Source: Croceitalea rosinachiae | Lineage (GTDB): Bacteria; Bacteroidota; Bacteroidia; Flavobacteriales; Flavobacteriaceae | Assembly: GCF_031846445.1 (NCBI RefSeq) | Contig: NZ_JAVRHR010000002.1 | Location: 992,001-1,056,000, forward strand | Length of the DNA stretch: 64,000 bases | Reading direction: 5' to 3' | Shown: one piece after another, positions 62,917-64,000 of the stretch | How positions within the stretch are numbered: position 1 is the stretch's first letter | Layout of the letters: every line of letters begins with the position of its first letter | Program-made: the position numbers and the translations under genes | Notes under the pieces: generated by a model | Databases searched by the model: none | Seen by the model: only the letters and a program-made list of their open reading frames with translations | What the model was told of the DNA's origin: nothing

Positions 62917-64000
62917 ATGCTAAAAAGCAACCGGGTAAGTATAACTTTACTAACTGAGCTTTATTTAAAGCAAGAGATCATCTCTTGTATATATTCCCAT
63001 ATAGGACTATCATCAAATTTAAATAACAACTTAATCGGTGTTAAATCAACACCAAGCAATAAGAAAAAAATATACTCCTTTACTTATGTCCCTGATTATA
63101 TAACCATAGTTGTTTTCAATTCTATCAAATGGACAGAAAAGATTTTTCCATCTGTAAACGGTTATGCTATCAGTATAGACGACAATTTGAGCGTGGATGA
63201 CTATCTACGTCAAAAAAACAAAAAACAGCGCGAAAACATTAACCGAGCATTAAATAGGCTGGAAACCTGTTTTAATGTTCACTATAAAATGTTTCAGAAA
63301 AATATAGAGGAAGAAGAATACTTTTTTTTAATGAGGCATTTAAAAGCGATGACCATCAAAAGGTTTGAGCAACGTAATCAAAAAAGTGACAGTCTGACAA
63401 ACTGGGATAAAATACTTTCTACCTCACTCGCACTTATGAAAGAGGGTAAAGCATCCTTATTTGTAATATATGATAAGGACTTGCCAATTGCCATTTCTTT
63501 TAACTACATCTATTCTAAACTATTATTCGGATATATTTCCTCCTATAATATTGACTATTATAAATTTAGTCTTGGCCACCTCATAATTTACAAGCTATTT
63601 GAGTGGTGTTTAGATAATCAATATGCACAATATGATATGGGATGGGGAGATTTAGATTATAAAAAATTGTGGTGCAATAATATATACAGTTTTAACCATC
63701 ATATACTTTATCCTAAGTATTCTATTATAGGTTTTCTTTATGCGCTCAAACATGGTAATAAGTCAAAAATTCTAGCGTTTTTGATTTCTAAAGGAGTCAA
63801 CAAACGGTTTAGTAGAGTCAAAAAAAAACTAAAAGGAAATAACCGAATAACCCAAAAAAGATTGTCCTATAAATTTAAAAAATTGACGCCAACACAATTC
63901 GAGCAATTAAAAGGAATTGACCCTTTGCAAAAGAACTTACATATTACTAAACAAATCCTAAATGATTTTCTTTTTCTAACCCAAGAACGTTCAAGTAATG
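62917..64000 (+). CDS. FemAB/GNAT-like acyltransferase, tandem copy 3 (cut by window edge)
   Basis: An ATG at 62917, 10 bases after copy 2, opens a frame that stays open to the window end (361 codons visible). It has the family order: KQRENINRALNRLETCF, EYFFLMRHLKAMTIKRF, ASLFVIYDKDLPIAISFNY, YKFSLGHLIIYKLFEWC and WGDLDYKKLWCNN. It is therefore a third tandem paralog, probably near full length by comparison with copy 2 (394 residues). The array may continue to the right. Confidence 0.85.
   Translation, partial: MLKSNRVSITLLTELYLKQEIISCIYSHIGLSSNLNNNLIGVKSTPSNKKKIYSFTYVPDYITIVVFNSIKWTEKIFPSVNGYAISIDDNLSVDDYLRQKNKKQRENINRALNRLETCFNVHYKMFQKNIEEEEYFFLMRHLKAMTIKRFEQRNQKSDSLTNWDKILSTSLALMKEGKASLFVIYDKDLPIAISFNYIYSKLLFGYISSYNIDYYKFSLGHLIIYKLFEWCLDNQYAQYDMGWGDLDYKKLWCNNIYSFNHHILYPKYSIIGFLYALKHGNKSKILAFLISKGVNKRFSRVKKKLKGNNRITQKRLSYKFKKLTPTQFEQLKGIDPLQKNLHITKQILNDFLFLTQERSSN

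Noticed and set aside
1..64000. CRISPR arrays, rRNA and tRNA genes
   Set aside because: No regularly spaced direct repeats and no cloverleaf- or rRNA-like sequence was found in the intergenic regions.

Overview
The window looks like part of a chromosome from a marine, gliding, polysaccharide-using member of the Flavobacteriaceae (Bacteroidota). The signs are gldF and gldG of the gliding machinery, a secreted protein with a type IX secretion (Por) C-terminal sorting domain, AT-rich intergenic DNA, near absence of Shine-Dalgarno sequences, and -7 boxes of the Bacteroidota form TAnnTTTG upstream of dnaN, mnmE, cpsB, phoH and one SDR gene. A Maribacter/Zobellia/Arenibacter-like genus is my inference, not something the sequence proves.

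Region 1 (1-19.6 kb) is mostly core genome. It holds an acetate-use block (DUF294/CBS regulator-like protein, DEDDh exonuclease, acetyl-CoA synthetase, sodium:solute symporter and its DUF4212 partner), a secreted multidomain DUF5060 glycan-active protein, phoH-purC, a SAM hydrolase/ABM/gldF/gldG operon, dnaN, a DUF4870 gene and mnmE.

Region 2 (19.6-24.2 kb) is accessory. A GC-rich palindromic element follows mnmE, whose 3' end carries the sequence used as attachment site by SGI1-type islands. Next come a ParD/ParE-type toxin-antitoxin pair with a truncated HigA-like gene, a CpsB-type tyrosine phosphatase, a decayed C-terminal piece of a Wzc-type tyrosine kinase, and a pectate-lyase-like lipoprotein.

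Region 3 (24.2-64.0 kb) is a very large exopolysaccharide/capsule locus that runs off the right edge. It contains a Wzx-type flippase, a Wzy-like polymerase, Wzc and Wza, a PglC-like initiating sugar-phosphate transferase, three GT4 and three GT2 glycosyltransferases, and UDP-sugar enzymes (UDP-glucose dehydrogenase, UDP-glucuronate epimerase-like, WbpM/PglF-like dehydratase, DegT aminotransferase). It also contains a complete PAPS supply operon (cysQ, tandem DUF2061, cysC, cysD, cysN) and two sulfotransferases, which points to a sulfated polymer.

The right part (47.5-64 kb) adds an unusual modification set: a TauD-like 2-oxoglutarate dioxygenase, two aldo/keto reductases (one with a degenerate active-site motif), two SDRs, an SMP-30-like lactonase, an ATP-grasp ligase, an NTF2-like protein, and a tandem family of FemAB/GNAT-like acyltransferases. 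One distant and three closely related copies of the last family are visible, the last cut by the window edge. My best reading is that this set makes and attaches an uncommon sugar acid, amino acid or acyl decoration on a sulfated polymer. This is the most novel-looking part of the window.
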